Of a stretch of 64,000 nucleotides of DNA, positions 37,824 through 47,000 are shown one piece after another (within the stretch, counting starts at the first letter, position 1; each line of letters begins with the position of its first letter). The notes under the pieces are model-generated. The model ran no database searches and was not told the origin of the DNA. It saw nothing but the letters and a program-made list of their open reading frames with translations. The position numbers and the translations under genes were made by a program. Source of the DNA: Pseudomonadota bacterium (GTDB lineage Bacteria; Pseudomonadota; Gammaproteobacteria; Pseudomonadales; Pseudohongiellaceae); the NCBI GenBank assembly GCA_027621405.1, contig JAQCBT010000016.1, positions 26,979 through 90,978 of the forward strand. Reading direction: 5' to 3'.

Positions 37824-38501
37824 ATGCGATTACTGGTCGTTGAAGACGAAAGCCTGTTGCGACAGCAACTGGAGCAGGGCCTTACCAAGCAAGGTTATGT
37901 CGTGGATGCGGCAGAAGACGGCAAGGCGGGTCTGTATTACGCCACCGAGTATGACTACGATGCGGCCATCGTGGATCTGGGCCTGCCGGAGATCGATGGC
38001 ATATCCCTGATCAAGCAGATTCGAGCGGAAGACAAGGAGTTTCCTATCCTGATCCTTACTGCTCGGGGTGACTGGCAGGACAAGGTGGCCGGCCTGGATG
38101 CCGGAGCCGATGATTACGTGGTGAAACCCTTCCAGATGGAGGAGATCCTCGCCCGCCTCAATGCCCTCTTGCGCAGGGCAGCCGGTTTCGCGAAGCCGAA
38201 ACTGGAATTTGGCCCCCTCAACCTGGACCTGACTGCGAAACGTCTGACCGTCGACGGCAATGCCGTGGATCTCACCGCCTATGAATACAAGATGCTGGAA
38301 TACCTGATGCTGCATCCGGGACAGGTCATCTCCAAGACTGAACTCACCGAGCACCTCTATGCCCAGGACTATGACCGGGATAGCAACGTGCTCGAGGTAT
38401 TCGTCCGACGCCTGCGACAGAAGCTCGATCCCGAGCAAACCCTGAAACCCATCGAAACAGTCCGCGGACAGGGATATCGTTTCTCTCTGGCGGAAAGCTG
38501 A
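37824..38501 (+). CDS. OmpR/PhoP-family response regulator
   Basis: A 225-residue response regulator: a receiver domain with acidic residues in VVEDES, phosphoacceptor Asp51 (IVDLGLPEIDG), conserved Thr in LTARG and Lys in VVKPF, then a winged-helix DNA-binding domain with LTAYEYKMLEYLMLHPGQVISK and ETVRGQGYRF. It resembles PhoP and QseB/TctD subfamilies. It is co-directional with the PepSY gene before it and the kinase 21 bases after it. A PhoP-like role in magnesium or envelope sensing is an inference from the PepSY gene. Confidence 0.93.
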   Translation: MRLLVVEDESLLRQQLEQGLTKQGYVVDAAEDGKAGLYYATEYDYDAAIVDLGLPEIDGISLIKQIRAEDKEFPILILTARGDWQDKVAGLDAGADDYVVKPFQMEEILARLNALLRRAAGFAKPKLEFGPLNLDLTAKRLTVDGNAVDLTAYEYKMLEYLMLHPGQVISKTELTEHLYAQDYDRDSNVLEVFVRRLRQKLDPEQTLKPIETVRGQGYRFSLAES

Positions 38502-38522
38502 TTCGGTTACAGGGCAGGTATC

Positions 38523-39917
38523 ATGAGCACCAGCGCCGGGGCCTCAGGATATTCGTTGCAGTCCAGGCTGATGCTCGTATTCAGCTTGATGCTGTTCCTG
38601 TTTCTGGGTCTCACCGGGGTGGTGCTGGACCGGGCGTTTCGCACCAGCATCGAGGCGGGTGCGGCAGACCGGCTACAGGTACAGATCTACCTGCTGCTGG
38701 CCAATGTGGAGGAGCAGGATGGTGAGTTCTATTTCCTGCAGGATCTGCAGGAACCGCTCTTCAATCAATTGAATTCCGGGCTCTATGGTTACATCAGCAG
38801 CGTCAGTTTTGGTGAGCTATGGCGCAGCGATTCGGCTCGAACCTTCACGCCTCCCGATACAGCGTTCCTGCGCGAAGCCGTGCCGGTGGGTGACACCCAT
38901 TTTGAAGTAATGCCTGGACAGGATGACACCTTCTTTCGTCTGAGCTACGGCATCCTGTGGGAGGATGGCATCCGGGAATACAGTTTTACGGTGATTGAAG
39001 ACGCCGCGCCTTATTATTCCGAGATATCCAATTTTCGCCGTAGCCTGTGGTCCTGGCTCGGCGGTGCCGCCGTGCTCCTGCTCGCCATGCAGCTGTTGTT
39101 GTTGCGCTGGGGGCTGTCTCCGCTGATCCGCATGGCCGCCGACCTGATTCGAATCGAGCGCGGTGAGCGGGATAAGCTGGCAGGTAGTTATCCCCAGGAG
39201 TTGCAGGGTGTGGCGACCAATCTCAATATGCTTATCGAGAGTGAGCGCCGACAGCAGCAGCGCTATCGCACAACCCTGGGTGACCTTGCCCATAGCCTGA
39301 AAACTCCGCTGGCTGTTATATCGGGTCTGCTACCGCAGCTTCGTGACAGTCAGAGTCCCTCTGATGCGGCTGAGCGCAGCGAGCAACTGGATACCATAAA
39401 CGAACAGCTTGAACGCATGAGCCAGATAGTCTCGTATCAGTTGCAACGTGCCGTGCAGTCCAATGCAGCAGCAGCGCTGGCCCGACACGTCGACATCGCC
39501 ACTACTATCAACAAGGTGCTGGGAGCCTTGCAGAAGGTGTATGCCGAGAAAGCCATGGAAGTCAGCAGCGAGATGGATGAGTCGGCACAATTCACTGGCG
39601 ACGAGAGGGACTTGCTGGAAGTGCTGGGCAACATTCTGGACAACGCGTTCAAGTATGGAAAATCCAGGATACGTATTTCAGTGCACAGGCTTAACACCAC
39701 ACACGCGGCAGAGATTAAGGTCGAAGACAATGGCTTCGGAGTACCTACAGAGAAGCTGGAGTTCGTATTACAGAGAGGTGCCAGGGCTGATACTTTAGCC
39801 CAGGGACAGGGGATTGGACTGGCCGTTGTGTCCGACATCATTCACAGCTACAACGGTGAAATCAGCATCGAAGTCAGTGATCTGGGTGGAGCATTGGTGC
39901 GCATCCGTTTGCCCTGA
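38523..39917 (+). CDS. PhoQ-like sensor histidine kinase
   Basis: The cognate sensor of the preceding regulator, 464 residues. It has a membrane helix near 14-38, a periplasmic domain of about 150 residues, a second helix near 175-197, HAMP-like region, HisKA with His257 in GDLAHSLKTPLAVI, and HATPase with NILDNAFKYGKSRI, VEDNGFGVP and GQGIGLAVVSDI. The H-box variant LAHSLKTPL is shared with PhoQ and relatives. The sensor domain is not strongly acidic in the way of enteric PhoQ, so the ligand is open. Confidence 0.93.
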   Translation: MSTSAGASGYSLQSRLMLVFSLMLFLFLGLTGVVLDRAFRTSIEAGAADRLQVQIYLLLANVEEQDGEFYFLQDLQEPLFNQLNSGLYGYISSVSFGELWRSDSARTFTPPDTAFLREAVPVGDTHFEVMPGQDDTFFRLSYGILWEDGIREYSFTVIEDAAPYYSEISNFRRSLWSWLGGAAVLLLAMQLLLLRWGLSPLIRMAADLIRIERGERDKLAGSYPQELQGVATNLNMLIESERRQQQRYRTTLGDLAHSLKTPLAVISGLLPQLRDSQSPSDAAERSEQLDTINEQLERMSQIVSYQLQRAVQSNAAAALARHVDIATTINKVLGALQKVYAEKAMEVSSEMDESAQFTGDERDLLEVLGNILDNAFKYGKSRIRISVHRLNTTHAAEIKVEDNGFGVPTEKLEFVLQRGARADTLAQGQGIGLAVVSDIIHSYNGEISIEVSDLGGALVRIRLP

Positions 39918-39933
39918 GCTGGATAACCCAGGC

Positions 39934-40692
39934 TTACAACAGGAATCCGCCTGCTACTGCGAATAGGGTCATCACAAACAGGAACCATTTGATCGTAGCT
40001 GGAGACGCCTTCACGGCAAATTTCACCGCCAGGTGTGCACCCGCCATGGTGCCCGCCGCCAGAATGAGGCCAGGCACCCAACGAACCTGGTCAAACACGA
40101 CAAATACCGCCACGGAAACCACGGTGAACGCCATGACGCTGGCCATCTTCAGGGCGTTGGCGCGCACGAGATCGTAACGCAATCCGCCCGCCAGGGCTGC
40201 CAGCAACATGAATCCCACCCCGGCCTGCACGAACCCTCCGTAGATCCCGGCCCCGAACAAGCCCCACCAGGCTGCCCTGTTATCTCGGGGGCTGAGTGTG
40301 GGAGTGCCCGGTTCCGGAGCCATCACGGATGGGCGCAACAGGATCACCGCCGACATGATGAGGATGGAGAGCAGCAGGACGGGCTTGAGATACAGGTTGG
40401 GCAACAAAGCGGCGGCCAGGGCGCCGGCTATACCCCCAATTATGGTGGGAATCAGTATAGGGATTACTGCAGGTCGGTCCAGGCTGTTGTGCCTGTCGAA
40501 TCCTGCCACACCCACGATGCCCTGCATCAGTACCGCCACCCGATTCGTACCGTTGGCGATGTCGGCGGGGAGACCCAGCATCATCAGGGCCGGGAGAGTG
40601 AGATTGGAACCTCCACCGGCGAGGGTATTGATGATGCCCGCCACGAAGCCGGTGCTGCTCAGTAGCAGAATGGCAGTGAGATCCAGTTCCAT
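39934..40692 (-). CDS. TSUP (TauE/SafE) family membrane transporter
   Basis: A sulphite-, sulphoacetate- or anion-exporter-like protein of the TSUP family, 252 residues with about eight membrane helices. Family signatures are GFVAGIINTLAGGGSNLTLPAL near the N-terminus and GAGIYGGFVQAGVGFMLLA near residue 155, the two-repeat structure with matching Gly-rich motifs. The substrate is unknown. It converges on the sensor kinase gene 16 bases away. Upstream lies the gap with the flavoprotein fragment. Confidence 0.9.
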   Translation of the reverse strand: MELDLTAILLLSSTGFVAGIINTLAGGGSNLTLPALMMLGLPADIANGTNRVAVLMQGIVGVAGFDRHNSLDRPAVIPILIPTIIGGIAGALAAALLPNLYLKPVLLLSILIMSAVILLRPSVMAPEPGTPTLSPRDNRAAWWGLFGAGIYGGFVQAGVGFMLLAALAGGLRYDLVRANALKMASVMAFTVVSVAVFVVFDQVRWVPGLILAAGTMAGAHLAVKFAVKASPATIKWFLFVMTLFAVAGGFLL

Positions 40693-41067
40693 GGGTGTTA
40701 CGCTTCAAAGCCTCCATTCGAGGCTCCAGATTACCACCGGAGACTCCCTAAATCTTTCCGAAAGCCTTTGTTATAGCTAATATTTACCTTGAAGGTGGAA
40801 ATTTTGCCGAGGATTGGAATTTTTGCCTGAGTCGATGTGAATCCCATCACAATCCAGGCATCCGGCCCTAACGAATTTCCCGATATTGGTGCTGTTTCAC
40901 GTTCTCTGGCCAGAAAAGGGCTAGAGTTGGCAGTGCTGGAAAAGGGAAAAGCGCTGGATTCTTGCCATTTGTACCCGACACAGCAGGTAAATGGACGAAA
41001 ATCATAGGCTTAGGGTGCTACTGGCGTTTCAAATTCCGCCTGAAAAGTTTCCGGCATAAAGGGTTAA
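40693..41067. other. 375-base gap before the minor pilin operon, with gene relic
   Basis: This region lies between the TSUP gene and fimU. It should hold the promoter of the pilin operon, but I could not find a sigma-54 GG-N10-GC site. The stretch 40882-41008 reads as a decayed flavoprotein fragment (listed separately). The remaining parts show no structured RNA or other gene. Confidence 0.4.
40882..41008 (+). pseudogene. Relic of a YpdA-type flavoprotein disulphide reductase
   Basis: Frame translation from 40882 gives DIGAVSRSLARKGLELAVLE followed by KGKALDSCHLYPTQQVNGRK and a stop at about 41006. This matches the second strand and FAD-loop end of YpdA-like oxidoreductases, which read G...LxxLVIEKGxxVxxIYxYPTxxTFFS. 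The GxGxxG dinucleotide core is eroded (DIGAVS), no start codon or ribosome site lies upstream, and the rest of the about 320-residue protein is missing. It therefore looks like a small leftover from a deleted gene. Confidence 0.5.
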
Positions 41068-41610
41068 ATGCGTAAAAAAACTAATAATATCAGAGGGTTT
41101 ACACTAATAGAGTTGTTGGTGGTGGTGTCTATTCTCAGCATTCTGATGGCGCTCGCCCTACCGAATTTCAGTGACACCATCGAAGCCCAGGCTTCCAATG
41201 CCGAATTCAAGCGCATTCGTACCATGTTGAATCTGGCTCGTTCGGAGGCCATCAAGCGCGGTGGAGACGTTTCCATCTGTGCCAGTGACGATGGTCTGGA
41301 TTGTGACCTCAACAACTGGAGCAATGGCTATATCATATTCGTGGACAATAACGGCGATGCTAACGGTGCCGCAGGCACCATCGATGCGGGCGACGAGGTC
41401 ATCCGTGCCTACAACGCGGCCGGCTCCGCCAGCACTATTACCATGACTGTGCCGATGCTGACCTATAACAGCCTGGGCTTCAGTGGCACTGGAGGTACCC
41501 AGACCTTCAAGATTTGCCCTAGCAGTAATAACGCGAACAATGCTCGGTCTCTTGAAGTAGGCCCTTCCGGCCGTGGCAGGCTGATTGAAACTGGAATCGT
41601 ATGCCCATGA
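41068..41610 (+). CDS. fimU: Type IV minor pilin FimU (GspH/FimT family)
   Basis: A minor pseudopilin that helps start pilus assembly. The 180-residue protein has a prepilin leader ending in Gly with cleavage before FTLIELLVVV (G|FTLIE), a hydrophobic assembly helix, then a globular domain with SEAIKRGGDVSIC, an EF-hand-like VDNNGDANGAAG, and two cysteine pairs. Near its C-terminus SGRGRL (residues 167-172) carries the GRxR sequence that binds DNA in FimT of Legionella. It opens the fimU-pilV-pilW-pilX-pilY1-pilE operon and overlaps pilV by ten bases. Confidence 0.93.
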   Translation: MRKKTNNIRGFTLIELLVVVSILSILMALALPNFSDTIEAQASNAEFKRIRTMLNLARSEAIKRGGDVSICASDDGLDCDLNNWSNGYIIFVDNNGDANGAAGTIDAGDEVIRAYNAAGSASTITMTVPMLTYNSLGFSGTGGTQTFKICPSSNNANNARSLEVGPSGRGRLIETGIVCP

Positions 41611-42122
41611 GGATGAAACGGAACAGATCGATGCTTTATCTGCAACTCGGCTCCTCACTCATCGAGGTGCTGGTCTCGTTGCTGGTGTTGTCCGGTGGCA
41701 TGCTGGGTATCGCGGGCGTGCAATCGGTCAGTCTGCGTAACAACCAGGCGGCGTACTTTCGCACCCAGGCCACCATGCTTACCTCGGAAATTATCGAGCG
41801 CATGCGTGCGAACAAGGTCGCCGTGGACAATGATGCCTATGATGATGCTGCGGGCGCGGCGACAGCGGCCTGTTTTACCGCGGCAGGCTGCACACCGAAC
41901 CAGATGGCGGCACAGGACATCCTGGATTGGGATGCTGACCTGGCAGCAGCACTGCCTGGCGGTGTTGGAGTTGTGTGCCTGGATTCCACTGGCAATGATG
42001 GTACCGCAGCGGTTCCAGCCTGCGATGGTGTGGGTACCATCTATGTCGTGAAGATCTTCTGGGATGACAATCGGGATGGAACCGCGAACCAACGACTGAC
42101 AACCAATTGGCGGCCACTGTAA
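41601..42122 (+). CDS. pilV: Type IV pilus modification protein PilV
   Basis: A minor pilin of 173 residues with prepilin sequence GSSLIEVLVSLLVLSGGMLG (leader then Gly, hydrophobic helix) and the family stretch QAAYFRTQATMLTSEIIERMRANK. The first ATG at 41601 and in-frame ATGs at 41607 and 41613 are all possible; the first gives a ten-base overlap with fimU. The cleaved residue is Ser, not Phe, which is seen in PilV homologues. It works with FimU, PilW and PilX as a priming complex under PilY1. Confidence 0.92.
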   Translation: MPMRMKRNRSMLYLQLGSSLIEVLVSLLVLSGGMLGIAGVQSVSLRNNQAAYFRTQATMLTSEIIERMRANKVAVDNDAYDDAAGAATAACFTAAGCTPNQMAAQDILDWDADLAAALPGGVGVVCLDSTGNDGTAAVPACDGVGTIYVVKIFWDDNRDGTANQRLTTNWRPL

Positions 42123-43294
42123 TGAGTAGAGTAGGAATAAACAGCCAGCCGCAGTTGCGCGAATTACCTGCAGCCATGACGGGCCTGAGCCTCATCGAAC
42201 TGCTCATCGCCATGGTGTTGGGCCTGACCCTGGCCGCAGGCGTGGTGCAGATCTACGTGGGTACATCTGCTACAGAACGCAGCCAGACTGCTCGCCTGCA
42301 TATCCAGGAGAACGGCCGCTTTGCCCTGAATTTCCTGGCCAACGAGATTCGCATGGCGGGTTATCTGGGTTGTCTCGGCTCAATGGAAGGCAACTCGGCC
42401 AACGACACCTTGAATCACCCGGTCAATTCCACCATGCAGCCTGGCTTTGGCGTACAGGGTTGGGAGGCCGATGGCACGGCACCCGGCGAGATTGCCAACA
42501 GCGTCAACAATGTCGCGACGATTGCTTCAACGAACGCCGAATGGACTGCCAACGCCTTCGCAGGATTCAACATCCCTACCGTGCAGGCCGTACCGAATTC
42601 CGACATCCTGCGCCTGTGGGGTGGAGTGGGTAATGCCAGTGTGGTTACAGCCATCAGCAACGCTGGTGTTGACCCTGTCATTACTACAACCACGGATGCC
42701 GGTGTCGCCGCAAATGACTTCCTGATTATCAGTGATTGCGAGCAGGTAGATTTCGTTCAGGCCTGTAATGTGGTGGACGCCGGTGTGACTACGACCATCA
42801 CGCTGTCCACCGCCTGTCCCATGGGTAATGTCGCCAATGCATTTGTGACCTCTGCAGCACCGGCGGAGTTGATTCGCCTGCAGGGATCCCTGTTCTATGT
42901 CGGCAAGCGGGACAATGATGCTACCAACCCACCGTCGCTTTTCCGTGCCACCCTGGATACCGATGGTACCATCGCGGCGCCCGAGGAGTTGGTGGAAGGT
43001 GTAGAGTCCATGCAGCTACTGTATGGTGTAAACGTGGACCAGGACGTGCGTGCCACGGTAGATGCCTGGGTCACAGCGGAAGACGTATTCGACTGGGACG
43101 AAGTCATCGCCATTCGTATCAATCTGTTGATGCAGTCAGTTGAGCCTGGCACGGTTCCCGAACCCCAGGCCTACACATTCAATGGCGTAGACTATGACGG
43201 CCAGGTTGGAAACGGCGCCTTGCCCCAGGATGAGAAGGTGCGGCGCATCTTCCAGACTACCCTGACCCTGCGTAATCGCTCGCTGGGCACCTAG
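42122..43294 (+). CDS. pilW: Minor pilin PilW
   Basis: The largest minor pilin of the operon, 390 residues from ATG 42122, which overlaps the pilV stop by one base. A prepilin-type sequence MTGLSLIELLIAMVLGLTLA lies near residue 19, leaving a longer leader than in the others. Family features include RLHIQENGRFALNFLANEIRMAGYLGC near residue 65. The C-terminal region has several paired cysteines. A TTG at 42107 is also open but lacks a ribosome site. Confidence 0.93.
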   Translation: MSRVGINSQPQLRELPAAMTGLSLIELLIAMVLGLTLAAGVVQIYVGTSATERSQTARLHIQENGRFALNFLANEIRMAGYLGCLGSMEGNSANDTLNHPVNSTMQPGFGVQGWEADGTAPGEIANSVNNVATIASTNAEWTANAFAGFNIPTVQAVPNSDILRLWGGVGNASVVTAISNAGVDPVITTTTDAGVAANDFLIISDCEQVDFVQACNVVDAGVTTTITLSTACPMGNVANAFVTSAAPAELIRLQGSLFYVGKRDNDATNPPSLFRATLDTDGTIAAPEELVEGVESMQLLYGVNVDQDVRATVDAWVTAEDVFDWDEVIAIRINLLMQSVEPGTVPEPQAYTFNGVDYDGQVGNGALPQDEKVRRIFQTTLTLRNRSLGT

Positions 43295-43368
43295 ATTGCC
43301 CGATACCGCGATTCACTGAATATTTAGAATCACATCACGGAAATTTGCAGGTTTTAACCTAAATTAGT

Positions 43369-43977
43369 ATGCAGATGAAAACGCTTCAATCCAGTAAATT
43401 CCGCGGCTTGCAGGTCAGGCCGGGACGGCAGCGCCAGCGCGGCGCCATTCTCGTGTTCGCCCTGGTTTTCCTGGCGGTGCTGACCATGATGGGTGTGTCT
43501 GGTATGGAGTCCACTACCCTGGAAGAGCGCATGTCGGCCAATATGGTAGACAACGAGATCGCCTTTAATGCCGCGGAGTCGGCTTTGCAGGCGGCGGAAG
43601 CCTGGTTGATCCTGCAGAACACCTTACCCATCACCAGCGTTGATGGCAGCACCACGGTGTGGGCCGAGGACGCCATGGATCCAACGCCGGCGGGCGCGGG
43701 CAATGACGACGGGCGGTACTGGTGGGATCACGCCAATATGGATGCAACCTGGTGGACCAACAATGGCGATGCACCAGCCAATGTCCCGGGAGTTTCCGTG
43801 CAGCCACGCTATCTCATCGAAGAATACAAGACAGTGGATACCGGTCAGTCGATCGCCATCGGTGGTGGTGAGACAACGGTGCCACGTATCTTTCATCGCA
43901 TCACGGCCCGCGGCTGGGGTATTGCCAATACCACCCGCGCCATGGTGCAAGCCACGTTTGTGCAAACCTACGATTAA
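43369..43977 (+). CDS. pilX: Minor pilin PilX
   Basis: A minor pilin of 202 residues with a long positively charged leader (RPGRQRQRG) and hydrophobic segment AILVFALVFLAVLTMMGVSG, then the PilX signature ESTTLEERMSANMVDNEIAFNAAESALQAAE. The leader peptidase site is after RQRG, before AIL, a known PilX variation that lacks the Phe-Thr start. It sits 74 bases after pilW, with a small inverted repeat (AGGTT/AACCT) just before ATG, and 42 bases before pilY1. Confidence 0.93.
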   Translation: MQMKTLQSSKFRGLQVRPGRQRQRGAILVFALVFLAVLTMMGVSGMESTTLEERMSANMVDNEIAFNAAESALQAAEAWLILQNTLPITSVDGSTTVWAEDAMDPTPAGAGNDDGRYWWDHANMDATWWTNNGDAPANVPGVSVQPRYLIEEYKTVDTGQSIAIGGGETTVPRIFHRITARGWGIANTTRAMVQATFVQTYD

Positions 43978-44019
43978 TTCTTGGCAAAGGAATCCGGGTA
44001 AACACCCTGGAGGCAGGCA

Positions 44020-47000
44020 ATGAGTTTCAAGCTGCAAGTTCGTCTCTATTTAAGCTGGCTGGGTTCGGTCCTGGCGCTGGCTTTCAGTCCATCCAGCCAG
44101 GCGGCGGAAATGGCACTGGCGGAAAGCCCCCTGTTCCTGGGCACCCAGATCGATCCCAATGTGTTTTTCATGATGGACGACTCCGGTTCCATGGACTGGG
44201 AAATCCTCACGATTCCCTATCATCCCTTGACAGACTACTGGTCCTCAAGCAGCACCTATGGACTGCGTCGCGATGGCAATATGATTCTGCGGACGAACTC
44301 GGGAATCTGCACCGGCACACGCACTTATTACTATATCTATTCCTCAAGTGTGAACACGGATTCTACTTATGACACAACCTGTGATCGGGAATCTGTAGAG
44401 GACCAACCCGAGGCTTCAGAATGGGACTGGCGAGTCATCTCATCAGCTCTCAATGTGTTGTATTACGATCCTTCAGTTACCTATAGCCCCTGGATAGGTT
44501 ATAGCGATGCGGTATTCACAGCGGCTCGAAGTAACCCCGATGATGATACCGATGGCTATAGCCTGTCGCGCAACCTCACCGGTTTCGAATACACGGTCTG
44601 GGTAGATGATCATGGTGTAGATCTCGATGCCCAGGGTGAAGTCGAAGGGCCTACAACGGCGAATGATGATCCTTCCGATGGCACCGTCGATCTGTGGGAT
44701 TCCCATGTGCGATACACAGTGAATTCCTCGGAAATCATCAGGACTGAATACAATGTGCCAGCGGCAGGTTCGGGCTTCTCCCTTGGCAACTGTAGTGATG
44801 GTGACGCCGATGATCCTGTTCCCTACGAAGATTGCTTCGGAACGACCACCAGCAGTTCTTCTATCAGTGGGGCGACCCTGAATGAGTGGGGCCGAACCAT
44901 TACCCAGGAGAAGCAGAACATCGCCAATTGGTATGAATATGCGCGCAAGCGTCATTTCGTTTCCAAGGGTGCCGTCGCTCTGGTGGTGAATTCTAACCCA
45001 AGCTTCCGCTTCGGTTATGGCCAGATCAATGACTGGGCAGACGTGTTCGTTGAGGTGCCGGATATCTTGCTCGATAACTATATCGCCCACAACAGTGCCC
45101 TGATCGATACCATGGCCAGTTATGAATGGCAGGGTCAGGGTACGCCGCTGCGTCGCGGTCTGGAGGTTGCCGGGCGCTACTATGATAATTACTACGGCGC
45201 CTATGCAGACCCTATCGTTTCCGAGTGCCAGCAAAACTACTCTGTGCTGTTTACTGATGGCTATTGGTCTGGAAGTGCTCCCTATACATCCGCCATCGGT
45301 GATGAAGATAGCGACGGACAGAGTGATACCCTTGCCGATGTGGCGCACTATTTCTATACGAAAGATCTGAGCCCCCTGGATGACCAGGTGCCCACGACTC
45401 CTATCGATCCAGGTTCGCACCAGCATATGGTGAGTTTTACCGTAGCCTTCGGTGTGACGGGTAACCTGGTGGATACCGACGACGATGGCTATCCGAATCC
45501 GGAACTGGCCGAAGACGACGCCTGGACCAATGGTTTTCCTGATACTGACCCGGAAAAAATCGATGACATGTGGCATGCAGCCTTCAACAGCAAGGCATAC
45601 TTCGTGTCCGCACAATCTCCATCCGAAGTGGCATCGGCAATCGGTGAGGCGTTACTGGAAATCGCCGACAGGGTAGGCTCGGCGGCTTCTGTTGCCACGA
45701 ACACCGGCTCCCTGAATGCGGGCAGTAAGCTGTTCCAGGCACGATTCGACAGCTCGGACTGGAAAGGCCAGTTGCTGGCTTTCCAGATAAATCTCGACGG
45801 CACTATCGAGCCAGAGCCCGCCTGGGATGCTGGCACGGTAATCAATAGCCAGAACTATGACACGGGTCGGGAAATCATCACCTTTAATCCCAATGTTGAT
45901 AATCCGGTTGGTGGCGATGTTGAAGGGGCGGGTATCCCATTCAGGTTCCCGGCAAACTATAACAGCCCTACAGACTCAGAACTCACCAGTAGTCAGATCA
46001 CTGATCTGATGATCAATGCCCCATACAGCCTGGTTACCGCCGATGCTGGCGAGATATCCGCCAACCAGACCTACGGCACCGACCTGGTTAATTACTTCCG
46101 CGGCGATGATGACAACGAACTGGCAGGCCAGAACTTCAGGCTGCGCAACAGTGTGTTAGGCGACATTGTTAACAGTGACCCCAATTTCGTTGATGTGCCA
46201 AACTTCCGCTACGACGACGGCATGGAAAGCAAGTCCTACAATGATTTTGTAAGTGACAATGCGGCGAGACAGGGCATCGTATACGTGGGTGCCAACGACG
46301 GCATGCTGCATGGCTTTAATGCCGATGACGGTACTGAGGAGATTGCCTACGTGCCTTCGCCAGTCTACGAGAACCTGCCAGAGCTGTCACAGAGCGATTA
46401 CATCCACAGATATTTCGTTGATGGTGGTCCCAATATTATCGATGCTTTCCTGCCCAATATGGATGACCCGGACAGTGCCACGAATGGACTGTGGCGAACC
46501 GTGCTGGCGGGTGGCCTCGCGGGTGGGGGGCAGGGCATCTTTGCACTGGATGTAACAAATCCTAGTACATTTGATGAGGCTAATGCAGACGATATCGTGT
46601 TGTGGGAATTCACAGATGATGACGATGCGGACCTGGGTTACACCTACGGCAAGGTGCAGATAGCCAAGATGAACGATGGCACCTGGGCAGCCGTATTCGG
46701 CAATGGCTACAACAATACCGAGGCGGATGGTGCGGCCAGCAGTACCGGACATGCGGTAGTCTATATTGTTGATATCGAAACCGGTGGCCAGAACCTGTTC
46801 AAGAAACTGGACACCGAAGTAGGTTACACTGGCACACCGAACGGAATGGCTACTCCCTTGCTGATAGACCAGGACGCAGATCAGGTTGCGGACTACATCT
46901 ATGCCGGCGACTTCGAAGGCAATATGTGGAAGTTTGATGTGTCCAGTGATGATCCTGCCGACTGGGATGTGGCGTGGAGATCTGCTGGTTCCCCCGCGCC

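Noticed and set aside
40800..41067. Sigma-54 promoter for the minor pilin operon
   Set aside because: No GG-N10-GC spacing was found; nearby TTGGAATTTTTGCC and TTGGCAGTGCTGG have the wrong spacing.
44473..45615. Long open frame antisense to pilY1
   Set aside because: It is a shadow of pilY1 codon structure: no ribosome site, low-quality composition and no motif.
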